Positions 57,401-60,352 of a stretch of DNA of 64,000 nt are shown here, in pieces. The translations under genes were made by a program, and so were the position numbers. The stretch's first letter is position 1. The number at the start of each line of letters is the position of its first letter. The DNA comes from Liolophura sinensis (taxonomy: Eukaryota > Mollusca > Polyplacophora > Chitonida > Chitonidae): positions 54,344,046-54,408,045 of the forward strand of contig NC_088302.1 of assembly GCF_032854445.1 (NCBI RefSeq), in the 5' to 3' direction. The notes beneath the pieces are model-generated. The model saw nothing but the letters and a program-made list of their open reading frames with translations, was not told the DNA's origin and ran no database searches.

Positions 57401-60307
57401 ACTGACCAAATCCCAAACACCAAACCTGCATAGTAGCTCTAGCGTAGACACATATATACAAATTGGTAAAGCCTATTTATTTCACTTTGACTCCATAACA
57501 ATGAAACCGGCAACTCAAGCACCATGAAGTGAACAAGATCAGAAAGCTACGCAAGGCAAAGGCATGTGGCAGAATTGCTGTGTCAAATGGTTACCAACCG
57601 GCATCACAATTAAGGCATTGTAGAATCTGTCAACAACAGGATGACATCTGAGCATTTTACACGCGTATTTCAAGACATTTTCAAAGAAAAGACAACAAAG
57701 GACTCAATATATATATGCACTGATAATGTATCCCGCATGAAGTTTAACTTAGAATTGGTAGCTACCAAAGAACTCGCCTGTATGAGACACATGGATACAA
57801 AACTTCACCTCAATGCAAAAAGAACAGAAATCCACAGTTTGGTAATTTACTGTAATTAATATGCTCACAGAGCATCAGCGATGGTACCTACCCCTTGCAT
57901 TATTGTGCTTTACATGCATGTAAAACTTCAGGTCAATACAAGCTAGACATACCCAGCCCTAACATTTTATTTAGCAGTGATTGTAATACACAATACACTA
58001 AGTCAGGAGTACGACGTCAAACCACAAGCACTCACTAAGTCAGGAATTCAGTAATTTACGGTATTTATTATGCACACATTCAATCAATGATGGAACATCC
58101 CTCTCATGCTATTCTGATCTACAGGTGTACAAACCCTGAGCTCAATACATGCAGTACTTCTTGAGAAACCACCCCTAACACTTTCTTTCACATTGATTCT
58201 TATACACAATACAAATTCAGGAATTCAGTAATTTACGGTATATAATATGCACAATCAACGATGGAACATCCCACTCCTGCTATTGTGCTCTACATGTGTG
58301 CAAACCCTGAGCTTAAAAAGCATAACTTTTTGTCCTTGTGATATTGCAGTTCAAAGTAAGCAAAGTCGCACACACACAGAGAAAATCAAAAGTGCCACTT
58401 TTGCTTTTAATTTTGATCAATCAGACTCAAGTTATCTCTATAACCCAAGAACACAGCTGTTTCCACTTACATCACCCAAACCCTAGTTTACCTTCTAACC
58501 ATACATGCATGGCATATAAGTGACATGACATCTTCTTTCCTGTCACTTCAACATATTGCTGTTTCCACTTATATCACCCAAACCCTAGTTTACCTTTTAA
58601 CCATACATGCATGGCATATAAGTGACATGACATCTTCTTTCCTGTCACTTCAACATATTGCTGTTTCCACTTACATCACCCAAACCCTAGTTTACCTTTT
58701 AACCATACATGCATGGCATACAAGTGACATGACATCTTCTTTCCTGTCACTTCAACATATTGCTGTTTCCACTTATATCACCCAAACCCTAGTTTACCTT
58801 TTAACCATACATGCATGGCATACAAGTGACATGACATCTTCTTTCCTGTCACTTCAACATATTGTATATCCCACAGTCTCCCAAAAGTTCCAGATTAAAA
58901 ATTGATTTATTGAGTTATAAATCACATCAGAAAAATATGTTTGTTCAGGTATGTTTCCACCCCTCTTCCTGAATAACTCTAGTAATTATTATCTGTTTGG
59001 TAGATTAATACAGTATGTCATTACGAGGTTGGATGATAAAATACGTTGTATCACAGCCATCCCTTCAGTCTACTTGCATGAGATCATAATTTCCATTTAT
59101 GTGCAAGCGGTTTTTCATTTCTGGGAGGAAGAAATGTACTGTATGCACATGCCGAACTCTGTCATCCCCATACAGTTAGTATTTGCTTCACTTCACTCTG
59201 TCACTGTCAGTGTATTCATTGCACTGGAAGTGAGACATTTTGATAGCCAGTCAGTTACCATTGACGTTGAAATGCATACAGAACGGAAAACTCCTAGCCG
59301 AAGAAATTCTATACTTCTGAATACATAATATTGGTCAATGGAGTGTGACAGGTTAAATTGGCCTGATACGTGACAATGCTACCTGTAATTAGAGAAAGGC
59401 ACAGCCTGGCAGTGACTCAGGTAAACATGTTTTATCAGAACTGAAATCATAAAAACATACACAACCCCGGCTGGAGTATTATACAGAGCTTGGATCCCTG
59501 CCAGGACTGTCAAGTGATTAAAAGAGAGAAGTACACACTTGTACCCGTGTCATGCCCGTGTGATTCCAATCCATGGGGGTAATACCACAGATTTCCTAAA
59601 TTATAAATACCTTTCAACAAAGCAAACACAGCTCTACTTCTGGCCTGTTTGGTCATGAGTTACACAAGTATGTACAAATCCATGAAGACAATAACCAGAG
59701 TCTTTGAAAAGTTGGTTTAGTATTTACTTCTCAATGAGAACAGTTAACACAGGTATTTCTGACAACTACCTTTAATGCCATGTCCCATACTGACTGACAA
59801 ATATAATCTACCACTACTAGCTCATTTAGAAAATATTACCAGTGGTTGTTAAAATCCAAACCAATGAGGTCTGTTTGTTCTGCTCTGACATTAACAACAT
59901 TAATTGTAACATGCTCTATAATATCATTTACATATATGTTTATAATAGTCTAAATACATAATCTAAAACAAGTTCATGTAATCTGAATCATAAAATATTT
60001 GTGAACAACCAAATTGTGAAATAACAGGTTTTACACCGAAGTTAAAGTGAGTGAAAGATTAAAGTAAGTGAAAGATTACAGAGAGGAAGCAAGGATCAGT
60101 GGAAAGACCACTCAGCAATGTATCTAAAATTAACTTTCTTTATTTTTCTAAAATTTAAAAAAGAAAAATGAAAAAAAAAAGATGAAATAAAAACCAGATC
60201 TGGGTATAGTTTTCAGTGGCCTTTGCATTGACCATTTAAACTGGACATTTTAATATTCTTTTACTTAAAAATGGTGCCATATTTAATGTCATAAGAACTC
60301 AGGCTCA

Positions 60308-60352
<45 letters not shown>

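Noticed and set aside
58525-58905. Plus-strand open frame repeating SSFLSLQHIAVSTYITQT
   Set aside because: Caused by the 102-bp tandem repeat (34 codons per unit) in intron 2.
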